Origin: Scytonema sp045865695
GTDB taxonomy: Bacteria; Cyanobacteriota; Cyanobacteriia; Cyanobacteriales; Nostocaceae
NCBI RefSeq assembly: GCF_045865695.1
Contig: NZ_BAACAP010000249.1
Coordinates: forward strand, 96,885-160,884
DNA length: 64,000 nt
Reading direction: 5' to 3'
This document shows positions 53,769-61,643 of this stretch, in pieces. Position numbers and translations under genes: made by a program. Below the pieces are notes generated by a model. It saw only the letters and a list, made by a program, of their open reading frames with translations. It searched no databases and had not been told where the DNA came from. Every line of letters starts with the position of its first letter. Positions within the stretch are counted from its first letter, which is position 1.

Positions 53769-54099
53769 ATTGTCCGCCTCGCAATTAGTGAATGAAGAAA
53801 TTTCCTCTTAAACCACACTAGAGAAAATTACTGAGTTGCTAGCAACTTGAATTCTGAGAATGCATTTATAGTATTATTTATTTTGATATATTTTTTTGAT
53901 TTCAGAGCATTCCCTTAATGGAACTACACTTAATATATGAATACAATTGATATCAATTAGTTACATTTTTTATCTTAAACGTAGATGTTTTCAGAATAAA
54001 AGATAAAAAAATTATTTTTTTTATAAAACGTAGTTATTGGCAAAAGTCTATATTTTATTATAAATTGTAATATAAAAATAAGATAATATCCTTACGGTC
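53769..54099. other. AT-rich divergent promoter interval
   Basis: 331 bp, very AT-rich (long A/T runs at about 53880-54070), between divergent genes. No coding frame or structured repeat was seen; probably promoters for both sides. Confidence 0.5.
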
Positions 54100-54510
54100 A
54101 TGACACAATTAGATTCCAAGCACACTCCTCATCGAGGAAAACTATTTCCAGAACGTACTATTTCAGATGAAGAAAAAGCAAAACACCAGTTAGAGATAGA
54201 AGTGTTTTATCAGCGTTGTCGCCCAATTTTTGAACGTCTCCGACCCTTGTTAATTGAGAAGCATAAGAATTGGTTCATCGTCATTGAGCCTGAGAGTGAG
54301 GAGTATTTCCTTGATAAAGAGCGTGCGATCGCCTTTCCTAGTTTGCTGAAGTACAAATTTATCTGCGTCCATCTGCTACAGGCTGCGGTTAATTATTTCT
54401 TACTATATCTAAACCTAACATCTAATCGAATTGTTGGGTTTCGTTCCTCAACCCAACCTACTTGTATAACTCAACATCTAATCGAATTGTTGGGTTTCGT
54501 TCCATGGTGA
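54100..54510 (+). CDS. Small conserved-type protein truncated by repeat insertion
   Basis: The first 77 residues (MTQLDSKHTPHRGKLFPERT through DEEKAKHQLEIEVFYQRCR to YFLDKERAIAF) look like an ordinary small acidic cyanobacterial protein of unknown function. From residue 78 the frame runs into a fragment of the 107-bp inverted-repeat element (FPSLLKYKFICVHLLQAAVN), then into a GTTGGGTT-type repeat, ending at 54508-54510. The natural C-terminus is therefore missing. It may still be expressed as a truncated product. Confidence 0.6.
   Translation: MTQLDSKHTPHRGKLFPERTISDEEKAKHQLEIEVFYQRCRPIFERLRPLLIEKHKNWFIVIEPESEEYFLDKERAIAFPSLLKYKFICVHLLQAAVNYFLLYLNLTSNRIVGFRSSTQPTCITQHLIELLGFVPW
54334..54403 (+). 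repeat. Fragment of the 107-bp inverted-repeat element
   Basis: Matches the reverse complement of 37863-37933 (TTTCCTAG/TTTCCCAG, TGCTGA(A/G)GTACAAATT, GCGTCCATCTGC, GCGGTTAATTATTT). It lies inside the 54100 gene and determines its C-terminal sequence. Confidence 0.7.
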
Positions 54511-54598
54511 ATTTCAACATTGGCTCAAATTGTTGGGTTTCGTTCCTCAACCCAACCTACTTGCATAACTCAACATCTCAACCAGAATTTTTTCAATT
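54425..54598. repeat. Three tandem-like copies of a GTTGGGTTTCGTTCCTCAACCCAAC repeat
   Basis: Units near 54434, 54489 and 54530 contain GTTGGGTTTCGTTCC, two of them with the full GTTGGGTT...AACCCAAC hairpin and CTACTTG(T/C)ATAACTCAACATCT. The last unit holds the stop codon and final residues (SYASRLG) of the SGNH hydrolase gene on the minus strand. Confidence 0.8.
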
Positions 54599-55560
54599 TC
54601 TTGATTGATGAGTTGATTTCCCTGTAAATTCAAGTGAATGTGGTCGTGATATAAAGCCTTAGGAGATTGAGTCGAATTAAATACTGGCAAAAAGTCTATA
54701 TAATTTATTTTTTGTTCTTGACAAAACTTACTAAGACGATCGCGTGACTTAATTTCGTAATCTCTCGGTCCCGGTTCGCCAATTTCTCGTAACAGAGGAG
54801 TCATCACGAGTAGAAATCCACTGTTTGCTTGACGTGCAAATTCATGAATTTTCCCAATAGCTTCCAAATTAATACCCACCCTATCGCCGCCTTCTTTCTG
54901 TACAGCTTCTAACTCCGAAATTGGCTGCGGTTTTAAGACATAACGGTTAAAGACTTCCACCAAAGCAAGAGGTGGTTTTCGATCTGGATAGTTGCGATCG
55001 CGTCCTACTGGTAAAGAGGTAGGAGCCGTTGCAAACAAATCATCCGTATTAATAACCAACACCACAACTTTAGCATGAAAATTCCCAAACCTTTGCAGAT
55101 AAGCTAATTCATTTCTCGGACCCCAAGAGTTAGCAGAAGCATTGAGAACTTCCACTTGTGAGAAACGACGAGCAATAGCTGATGGTAGGGAATGACTCAT
55201 TAAGCTAGAAATGGTCTTATCCTGGTCAGTCCACCATCCTCCGTTCACAATAGAATCACCCAATAACAGTATTCGTAGGGTAGAAGATGGAAGAGACTTT
55301 TGTACTGGTGCGCCCCGCATGGAATACTCATTAATTTCGATACGATTGCCAAAGCGCTTGGTATGCTGATTCGGGGCTAATAAATAGCCAATTTGTTCAT
55401 CTGTAACGTAAGTGAGGGGATTGCCAAAACCAAACAACCAGCGCAATCCTACCTCCAGAACAACAAATAATCCCACAACCACCGCTAAACTGACAACTAG
55501 AACAACTTTCACCACCACAAACCTCCCTAGTAAATTTTTGTAAACAATAATCAGATACAA
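54547..55560 (-). CDS. SGNH/GDSL-type hydrolase with N-terminal membrane anchor
   Basis: 337 residues: an N-terminal membrane helix (about 15-38), then an SGNH hydrolase with GDS motif LLLGDSIVNGG (S103), an Asn in NASANSWG and the terminal YHDHIHLN carrying Asp-x-x-His. It is likely a periplasmic esterase or acyltransferase acting on cell-wall or polysaccharide acyl groups, by analogy with anchored SGNH proteins. The C-terminal seven residues derive from a dispersed repeat. Its neighbours are unrelated. Start ATG at 55560; no signal-peptidase site was evident. Confidence 0.8.
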   Translation of the reverse strand: MYLIIVYKNLLGRFVVVKVVLVVSLAVVVGLFVVLEVGLRWLFGFGNPLTYVTDEQIGYLLAPNQHTKRFGNRIEINEYSMRGAPVQKSLPSSTLRILLLGDSIVNGGWWTDQDKTISSLMSHSLPSAIARRFSQVEVLNASANSWGPRNELAYLQRFGNFHAKVVVLVINTDDLFATAPTSLPVGRDRNYPDRKPPLALVEVFNRYVLKPQPISELEAVQKEGGDRVGINLEAIGKIHEFARQANSGFLLVMTPLLREIGEPGPRDYEIKSRDRLSKFCQEQKINYIDFLPVFNSTQSPKALYHDHIHLNLQGNQLINQEIEKILVEMLSYASRLG

Positions 55561-55766
55561 AGAGTTCCAACTTACACTATTTTTTTCAAAAGTTCCAAGT
55601 AATATCCTGTATAAAAGAAACTGCCCTATCTTTGGGTATAAGTAAATATGTCGATGTCAACGCTACTAAATTTGAATCATAATGATTAGCAGAAAGTTTG
55701 CGAAAAATGCAAACCGAACGATTAAAATCGAGTCAATCGAATTATATGGAGTAGGCTGATAAAGCT

Positions 55767-55907
55767 ATGTCCGACTTAAATCGAGGAATCATGAAATTCG
55801 ATGGCGCTGATTCCCCAAGAGTAGTCACCACCTTCTCCGTGGTACTCCTGGGAGCGATAGCAGCGCTCATCATTTGGGCGCTTCAAGCCGCCTATGCAGT
55901 CCACTAA
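55767..55907 (+). CDS. 46-residue single-helix membrane protein
   Basis: Too short for routine ORF calling but well formed: ATG with GGAG-type ribosome site about 13 bases upstream, 46 residues, MSDLNRGIMKFDGADSPRVV followed by one hydrophobic helix and ending AAYAVH. I recall near-identical small proteins across cyanobacteria, but no established name, so no symbol is given. Size and polar N-terminus resemble small photosystem or NDH subunits. A function in a thylakoid complex is only a suggestion. Confidence 0.75.
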   Translation: MSDLNRGIMKFDGADSPRVVTTFSVVLLGAIAALIIWALQAAYAVH

Positions 55908-55958
55908 TTTTTATTTAGCGGACTCTCGACAATTGAGAAGCTAAGTTATCCTTAAGAG

Positions 55959-56016
55959 GTCATCTCGAACCGACTTCCTCGCTGTTTTCAATCGCAGGTG
56001 TTAAGTTCGGGATGAC
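55959..56016 (+). ncRNA. Candidate structured RNA or mRNA 3' element
   Basis: GTCATCTCGAACCGACTT pairs imperfectly with AAGTTCGGGATGAC across a 26-nt loop, and a 15-nt palindrome (TCGTTCGACGAACGA) follows at 56034-56048. It lies 51 bp after the small membrane-protein stop. No T-run follows, so it is not a standard terminator. Confidence 0.3.
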
Positions 56017-56168
56017 TGGTAGCTTAAGTTTTATCGTTCGACGAACGACTGACTAAAGCTCATGGATAAGATTGCGATCCGACTATTGTAATTTTATAAA
56101 TTTAGGAAAATTTTAAATTTCAGATTTTAGATTTTGGATTAACAATAAATCTAAAATCAGAATTAAAA

Positions 56169-59057
56169 ATGCTAGAACTCTGGGGTATTGTAATTATCTG
56201 TATTATCTGCCCCCTCCTAGGTGCGCTACCGCTTATTGCCTGGATTACCCAAGCCCTAGCTAGGCGGAAGATAGCACAATTGGGGACAGGCAACATTGGT
56301 GTCTCATCTGCCTTCTACCACGGTGGTACGTTGGTAGGTGTGCTGGCAGTCTTATCGGAAGCGATTAAGGGTATTGTAGCGGTCTTACTTGCCCGTGCTA
56401 TTTTCAAAGATGGCTCGGCGTGGGAGTTAGTTGCTTTAATTGCCTTAGTATTAGGTCGATACATAGCAGGTCGAGGTGCGGGTACGACTAATGTGGTTTG
56501 GGGATTTGCCATACACGATCCCCTAGCAGCAACATTTGTATTTTTGCTAGCTAGTGTTAGTTTTACGATTGTACGCTCCAGACAACTGGCAAAATTTGGT
56601 ATTTTAATTTTGTTTCCACTGATTGTGGGGATATTGCACAGCGAAGATCCGTCTCACGTTGTCGCTGCTGTGGCGCTAGCAGTTTTACTGGGTTGGATTT
56701 ACAAACAAATGCCTGATGATTTGAATTTACCAATCGAACAGGCGCAACCAGACACGCAAGCAGCATTTAAATTTTTTCGAGGCGAACAAGATATTTTAAC
56801 TCTGGATGACGATTTAAATGCTAGTTTGGTCGGACAAAAGGCGGCTAGACTTGCAGAAGTGAAGCGATGGGGTTATCAAGTCCCAAAGGGATGGGTACTG
56901 GCTCCTTATGACGATCCCGAACCGTTAATAGAGTTGCTTCAGCCATCGCGTTTATTTCCTCTTGTCGTTCGTTCCTCAGCTATAGGTGAAGATACCGAAC
57001 AGGCTTCAGCAGCAGGTCAGTATGTCTCGGTGTTGAATGTGACAACCAAAAAGGAATTGCGCGATGCGATCGCACGCTGTCAGGCTTCCTACAATAGTTT
57101 ATCAGCAGAGCAATACCGTAGCGATCGCGGAGTGTACAATGGAGCAATGGCAGTCCTCGTTCAGCAACAAGTACAAGGAGTCTACTCTGGAGTTGCTTTT
57201 ACCCGCGATCCCATTACTAAGCAAGGAGATGCTGTCGTCATTGAAGCACTTCCAGGAAATGCAACTCAGGTGGTTTCTGGACGAACTACGCCAGAACAGT
57301 ATCGCGCTTACATTACCGATACAGATAACCTGACTTCCATAGAACTAGAAGGTCAAGGCAGCATTCCAGCAGCTTTAATCAAGCAAGTTGCATATCTATG
57401 TCGGCGGATAGAGCAACGTTATCATGGAATTCCTCAAGACATAGAATGGACTTTTGACGGTCAAACTCTCTGGGTACTACAAGCACGCCCCATAACAACA
57501 CTGCTACCAATTTGGACTCGGAAAATCGCAGCAGAAGTTATTCCCGGACTGATTCGTCCACTCACTTGGTCGATTAATCGCCCGTTAACTTGTGGTGTTT
57601 GGGGAGGAATTTTTGCATTGGTTTTGGGCGAACGTTCCGTAGGGTTAGATTTCAACAAAACAGCGACTTTGCACTACTCCAGAGCTTACTTTAACGCTTC
57701 GTTGTTGGGAGAAATTTTCCAACGTATGGGTTTACCTCCCGAAAGTTTGGAATTCCTGACACGGGGATCAAAAATGAGTAAGCCTGCGGTAGATACAACT
57801 TTACGAAACTTACCTGGATTGATACGGCTGATTTGGCGGGAAATCTGTTTAAAAATGGATTTTCAATGGGACAACCGCAAGCGGTTTGCTCCTGCTTTGT
57901 CTCAGTTAAACCAGGAGTCAGTAGAAGACCTCGATCCAGTGAAGTTAGTCGCCAGAATAGAAGATATTTTGGAGTTGCTCCGTCGTGCCACCTACTATAG
58001 TATTATGGCTCCTCTAAGTACGGCATTGCGGCAAGCAATGTTTCGAGTCAAAGATGAGGAACTCGATAATAGCAAGACTCCAGAAATAGCGGCGTTGCGA
58101 AGTCTCCAAAAATTGGCTGCTTCTTCCCGAAGAATTATGCCTGAGTTAGATGCAGATAAAGCATTTGAGGAGTTAGAGCAAACACCTGAAGGACAAGAGA
58201 CTATCGCACAATTTGAGAAGTTGCTGAGTCAATACGGTTATTTGAGTGAAGTAGGAACCGATATTGCTATTCCCACTTGGAAGGAAGAACCATCAGCAGT
58301 CAGAAATTTGTTTGTACAGTTCCTACAGTTACCCGAACCAGCACCCCCCAAGCCACTAGGTAAGAAAAAAAGAGGTTTTGTACAAAGCCGTGTCGATCTA
58401 AAGGGGCGAGTGACTGAGGTATACTCCCGACTTTTAGCTGAATTGCGTTGGTGTTTTGTTGCTTTAGAACAGGTATGGTTAAAATCGGGTTTGCTTGAAG
58501 AACCAGGAGATATATTTTTCCTAGATTTTGATGAAGTACGGCGTCTTGTTGAAGATTTCGAGCCTGATTTTGTCGATCGCTTACACGACTTGGTAAAATG
58601 GCGACGAACTGACCTCGACCACGATCGTCAGTTAGAGCCAGTACCTTTGTTAGTTTACGGTAACGATCCCCCAAAATTTCCTTTCCGAAGTGCGATCGCA
58701 TTACCCGATCGAGTTCTGCAAGGGATTCCTGCGAGTCCGGGACAAGTGGAAGGCAAAGTGAAGGTGTTGCGAGACTTACAAACCGTCGTAGATGTTGATA
58801 AGGATACGATTCTAGTAGTTCCTTATACTGATTCCGGATGGGCTCCTTTGTTAGTTAGAGCGGGTGGATTGATTGCTGAAGCAGGTGGAAGGCTTTCTCA
58901 TGGAGCCATTATTGCTCGTGAATACGGAATACCCGCAATTATGGACGTTAAAAGTGTAACATGGATACTGCAAGATGGTCAGAGAGTAAGGATGGATGGA
59001 TATAGGGGTATCGTAGAAATATCTGACGATTTGAGACCAGAACAAGAACCAGAATGA
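56169..59057 (+). CDS. PlsY-like membrane domain fused to an ATP-grasp/phosphohistidine phosphotransferase
   Basis: 962 residues. Residues 1-190 have about six membrane helices with PlsY-like motifs: LGTGNIGVSSAF and SEAIKGIVAVLLA; the third motif is altered (GRYIAGRGAGTTN lacks the His). Residues about 205-440 are a PEP-synthase/PPDK ATP-grasp domain (LVGQKAARLAEV, VVRSSAIGEDTEQASAAGQYVSV in parts, DIEWTFDG). A middle helical region leads to the swivelling phosphohistidine domain, GGRLSHGAIIAREYGIPA with H911. The PEP-binding C-terminal domain of PEP synthase is absent, as in rifampicin phosphotransferase-like enzymes. The next gene overlaps (ATGA). It probably phosphorylates an unknown, perhaps lipid-linked, substrate at the membrane. 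Confidence 0.88.
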   Translation: MLELWGIVIICIICPLLGALPLIAWITQALARRKIAQLGTGNIGVSSAFYHGGTLVGVLAVLSEAIKGIVAVLLARAIFKDGSAWELVALIALVLGRYIAGRGAGTTNVVWGFAIHDPLAATFVFLLASVSFTIVRSRQLAKFGILILFPLIVGILHSEDPSHVVAAVALAVLLGWIYKQMPDDLNLPIEQAQPDTQAAFKFFRGEQDILTLDDDLNASLVGQKAARLAEVKRWGYQVPKGWVLAPYDDPEPLIELLQPSRLFPLVVRSSAIGEDTEQASAAGQYVSVLNVTTKKELRDAIARCQASYNSLSAEQYRSDRGVYNGAMAVLVQQQVQGVYSGVAFTRDPITKQGDAVVIEALPGNATQVVSGRTTPEQYRAYITDTDNLTSIELEGQGSIPAALIKQVAYLCRRIEQRYHGIPQDIEWTFDGQTLWVLQARPITTLLPIWTRKIAAEVIPGLIRPLTWSINRPLTCGVWGGIFALVLGERSVGLDFNKTATLHYSRAYFNASLLGEIFQRMGLPPESLEFLTRGSKMSKPAVDTTLRNLPGLIRLIWREICLKMDFQWDNRKRFAPALSQLNQESVEDLDPVKLVARIEDILELLRRATYYSIMAPLSTALRQAMFRVKDEELDNSKTPEIAALRSLQKLAASSRRIMPELDADKAFEELEQTPEGQETIAQFEKLLSQYGYLSEVGTDIAIPTWKEEPSAVRNLFVQFLQLPEPAPPKPLGKKKRGFVQSRVDLKGRVTEVYSRLLAELRWCFVALEQVWLKSGLLEEPGDIFFLDFDEVRRLVEDFEPDFVDRLHDLVKWRRTDLDHDRQLEPVPLLVYGNDPPKFPFRSAIALPDRVLQGIPASPGQVEGKVKVLRDLQTVVDVDKDTILVVPYTDSGWAPLLVRAGGLIAEAGGRLSHGAIIAREYGIPAIMDVKSVTWILQDGQRVRMDGYRGIVEISDDLRPEQEPE

Positions 59058-59423
59058 TATTTACTTCTCTCAATGACTTACCAGAAGAACCCGTTTCTCA
59101 CAATCCTGAAATTAAGAAAAAGGTCATGCTTCGGCTTGGGGATTTACCCCACCTGACTAACTTTTCTCAATCTCGTTTTGCTCCCGGACAAACTTCCCCA
59201 GCTCACGCACATTATGATATGTGTGAGGTCTTCTTTGTGGAATCAGGCTCTGGATTTATTCGCGTGAGCGATAAGCTGGGTACAGCTTGCGCTTCGCTCA
59301 CGCGAATACCCTCTCGTTCCAGGAAGTTGTGTTGCTGTGGAACCGGGAGAATTTCATGAAGTCGTGAATAGCGGTTCTACTGAATTAGTTTTAACCTATT
59401 TCGGATTGAGAGTCGAAAAATGA
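59054..59423 (+). pseudogene. Cupin-domain gene interrupted by a palindromic element
   Basis: Frame one reads to GSGFIRV with cupin motif SPAHAHYDMCEVFFV (metal-type His residues). It then enters a 50-bp palindrome at 59258-59307. After it, the cupin continues in another frame: YPLVPGSCVAVEPGEFHEVV through FGLRVEK to TGA at 59421-59423. Removing the insertion restores one domain of about 110 residues. The start overlaps the upstream stop (ATGA) and the true end overlaps the downstream ATG (ATGA), showing that it was an integral member of the operon. Confidence 0.85.
59258..59307. repeat. 50-bp palindrome inserted in the cupin gene
   Basis: ATTCGCGTGAGCGA and TCGCTCACGCGAAT are perfect 14-bp arms; an inner AAGCT/AGCTT pair surrounds GGGTAC. 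The insertion causes the frameshift. Confidence 0.8.
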
Positions 59424-60313
59424 TCGTGAAAAACCGCGCACTACTGTTAGTTAATAGCCAAGCCCGTCAAGGAGAAAAACGCTTAGCAGAAGCAATTCGT
59501 TGTCTTGAAGAATTGGGTTTAGTTTTGATTCAAGAAACCACCCAAAAACCACAAGATCTCCAAGAAATGATTCTCCGCTACCAAAAAGAAGTCGATTTAG
59601 TCATTATTGGTGGTGGTGATGGAACCCTCAATGCGGCGGTAGATGCTTTAGTTGAGACTCGTTTACCACTGGGAATTTTACCTTTAGGAACTGCTAACGA
59701 TCTAGCTCGAACATTGAGCATTCCCAACTCCATATCAGAGGCGTGCAAAGTTATTGCTAAAGGAGAAATCGCACGCATTGATTTAGGCGTAGTCAATGAC
59801 AAGCACTTTTTTAACGTTGCTAGCATGGGATTGAGCGTACAAATTACCCAGAAACTGACAAAAGAAGCTAAGCGACGATGGGGAATATTCGCCTATATTG
59901 TGACTGCTTTAGAAGTCATTTGGGAATCGCGACCTTTTAAGGCTGAAATTCATATAAATGGTCAATCAATTCGCGTGAAAACTGTGCAAATTGCCGTAGG
60001 TAATGGTCGTTATTATGGTGGTGGAATGGCAGTAGTTCATGATGCCACCATTGACGATCGCAGATTGGATTTGTATAGTTTAGAAATTCGACACTGGTGG
60101 CAAATCATTCCCATCATACCCACAATGCGGCAAGGGCGACACATTCATTGGTCTGGAGTTCGTTCTCTTTCAGGTGAAGAAATTGAAGTGTATACTCGTA
60201 AACCTCGTCCTATCAATACTGATGGCGAGATTACAACATATACTCCGGCTCATTTCCGCGTTCTTCCTCAATCTTTAAGTGTATTAGTTCCATCAGTAAA
60301 CAGTGACCAGTGA
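59420..60313 (+). CDS. Diacylglycerol/lipid kinase (YegS/DgkB family)
   Basis: 297 residues with the diacylglycerol-kinase catalytic signature: VIIGGGDGTLNAAVDAL, LPLGTANDLARTL, the substrate-side GNGRYYGGGM, and a C-terminal beta-sandwich ending in the DGE motif (NTDGEITT). Expected to phosphorylate diacylglycerol or a related lipid with ATP at the membrane. It is translationally coupled to the broken cupin gene and co-operonic with a PlsY-like fusion, so phosphatidate metabolism is the common theme. The stop TGA lies within a CAGTGAC heptamer array. Confidence 0.93.
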   Translation: MIVKNRALLLVNSQARQGEKRLAEAIRCLEELGLVLIQETTQKPQDLQEMILRYQKEVDLVIIGGGDGTLNAAVDALVETRLPLGILPLGTANDLARTLSIPNSISEACKVIAKGEIARIDLGVVNDKHFFNVASMGLSVQITQKLTKEAKRRWGIFAYIVTALEVIWESRPFKAEIHINGQSIRVKTVQIAVGNGRYYGGGMAVVHDATIDDRRLDLYSLEIRHWWQIIPIIPTMRQGRHIHWSGVRSLSGEEIEVYTRKPRPINTDGEITTYTPAHFRVLPQSLSVLVPSVNSDQ

Positions 60314-60342
60314 CCAGTGACCAGTGACCAGTGACCAGTGAC
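60301..60342. repeat. Six tandem CAGTGAC heptamers
   Basis: Six perfect units. They contain the stop of the lipid-kinase gene (codons SDQ-TGA) and also supply an in-frame GTG for the exoD frame. Same family as the array at 22792-22867. Confidence 0.95.
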
Positions 60343-60358
60343 CATTTGCTCAAGCTCA

Positions 60359-60964
60359 ATGCATCTTAAGTTTTCTCAAGATATTAAGTCTCTGCTACAA
60401 CGGTTATCCGAACAGCCGCTCAGTCTAGGTGATATTTTGGCTGAAACCTCAGAGCGAGGATTTTGCCTGGTGATTATATTATTGGTATTACCTTTCTTAT
60501 TTCCTATACCGCCCGGTTTAACAGGTCCCTTTGGTGGTGCTGGTTTGATATTATCAGTACAGATGGCTTTGGGAAGGCGATCGCCTTGGCTACCGCGAAA
60601 AATAGCTAAGTATAAATTTCCTCGCGCTTTTGCTGAAATACTTCTACGAAACTTGGGACGAGTCACTAGATTGTTAGAAAAAATTACCCGTCCCAGGATG
60701 GCAAAAATTGCAGACCATCCTTTTATTTGGAGATTTAATGGGCTTTGTATTTCTTGGTTAATTCTTCTTTTGATTTCACCAATTCCTCTAACTAATCCCA
60801 TTCCTACCGTTGGAATATTGCTTTTAGCAGTAGCTACGATAGAATCTGATGGATTATTAATGTGTGTTGGTTATGTTTTTACTATTTTAATAAGCTTATT
60901 CTTTGGATTTATTTTTTACGCTTTGTGGATGGCTCCAAGTTTATTGCCTCAAATCTTTAGATAG
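60359..60964 (+). CDS. exoD: ExoD-family membrane protein
   Basis: 201 residues with about four membrane helices. ExoD hallmarks are LSLGDILAETSERGFCLVI near the N-terminus, the PFLFPIPPGLTGPFG loop and a second P-rich SPIPLTNPIP turn. ExoD affects exopolysaccharide production in rhizobia; its biochemical role is unknown. The ATG at 60359 was chosen because the frame upstream (to GTG 60338) lies in the heptamer array. It follows the lipid-kinase gene and is probably part of that operon. Confidence 0.85.
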   Translation: MHLKFSQDIKSLLQRLSEQPLSLGDILAETSERGFCLVIILLVLPFLFPIPPGLTGPFGGAGLILSVQMALGRRSPWLPRKIAKYKFPRAFAEILLRNLGRVTRLLEKITRPRMAKIADHPFIWRFNGLCISWLILLLISPIPLTNPIPTVGILLLAVATIESDGLLMCVGYVFTILISLFFGFIFYALWMAPSLLPQIFR

Positions 60965-60969
60965 AAAAA

Positions 60970-60990
60970 CCCTCAGCCACAGACTGAGGG
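60970..60990. repeat. Short hairpin after exoD
   Basis: CCCTCAG-N7-CTGAGGG. The A-run precedes it on the plus strand, so a terminator would serve the minus strand, where no gene is present. Confidence 0.5.
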
Positions 60991-61220
60991 CGGCAATTAG
61001 GGTGCATCTACCATCTCTATATCCCCTTCATCTCTCTCTGCCTCCGGAAAGAATAAAAAACTGGAACTGGAAATAGATATTGTTAACGGGAGATAAGTTT
61101 AGTAAGATCTTAAATTTTGTAAGAAATCACAGGTATACCTATCTTGCGGGTAATTCATAAATGAAGCAGCACCGAGGAGAATAGAGTCATCAGTTTCTCA
61201 ACAACAAGGAATAGTTTGAG

Positions 61221-61643
61221 ATGCGAGCCGATAGTTTTTGGAAGCTTGTACTACTGCTTCCCATGATTACAGCGTGTAGCTCCCAACCCTCTGCAAGAGA
61301 TTTGGCAAAAGAGCTAGAAACAATTGCCTCTTGGACGGCTACAGCCCAAATGGTTGGTGAAGCAAGGCTCAAAGGTTCCGTTCCAACAGTTTATGCTAAG
61401 CAAACGCTGCAAACGACTCAAAAAGAACTGGACAAGGAATCTAAAACTGTGGCGAAAGTTGCTCCAGCACAAGCCAGAACGAAGGTAATTGAACAGTTTC
61501 AACAGCTTCAACAATCAGTCGTTAGCTTAGAGAAAGCTGTAGAAACTGACGATCGCACAACCTTAACCCATTCTCTCGCTCGGCTATCAACTCAAAAACA
61601 GGCTCTCGAGCGCCTCATGAAAACAAGCGGGGAGCAGCTATGA
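61221..61643 (+). CDS. Small lipoprotein of the Nramp operon
   Basis: 140 residues: signal peptide with lipobox PMITAC (cysteine near residue 19), then a helical, charged mature domain of about 120 residues (coiled-coil-like, TLQTTQKELDKESKTVAKVA). Not a family I can name. Its stop overlaps the Nramp-like gene start (ATGA), so it is probably a periplasmic accessory or adaptor of that transporter. Confidence 0.75.
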   Translation: MRADSFWKLVLLLPMITACSSQPSARDLAKELETIASWTATAQMVGEARLKGSVPTVYAKQTLQTTQKELDKESKTVAKVAPAQARTKVIEQFQQLQQSVVSLEKAVETDDRTTLTHSLARLSTQKQALERLMKTSGEQL

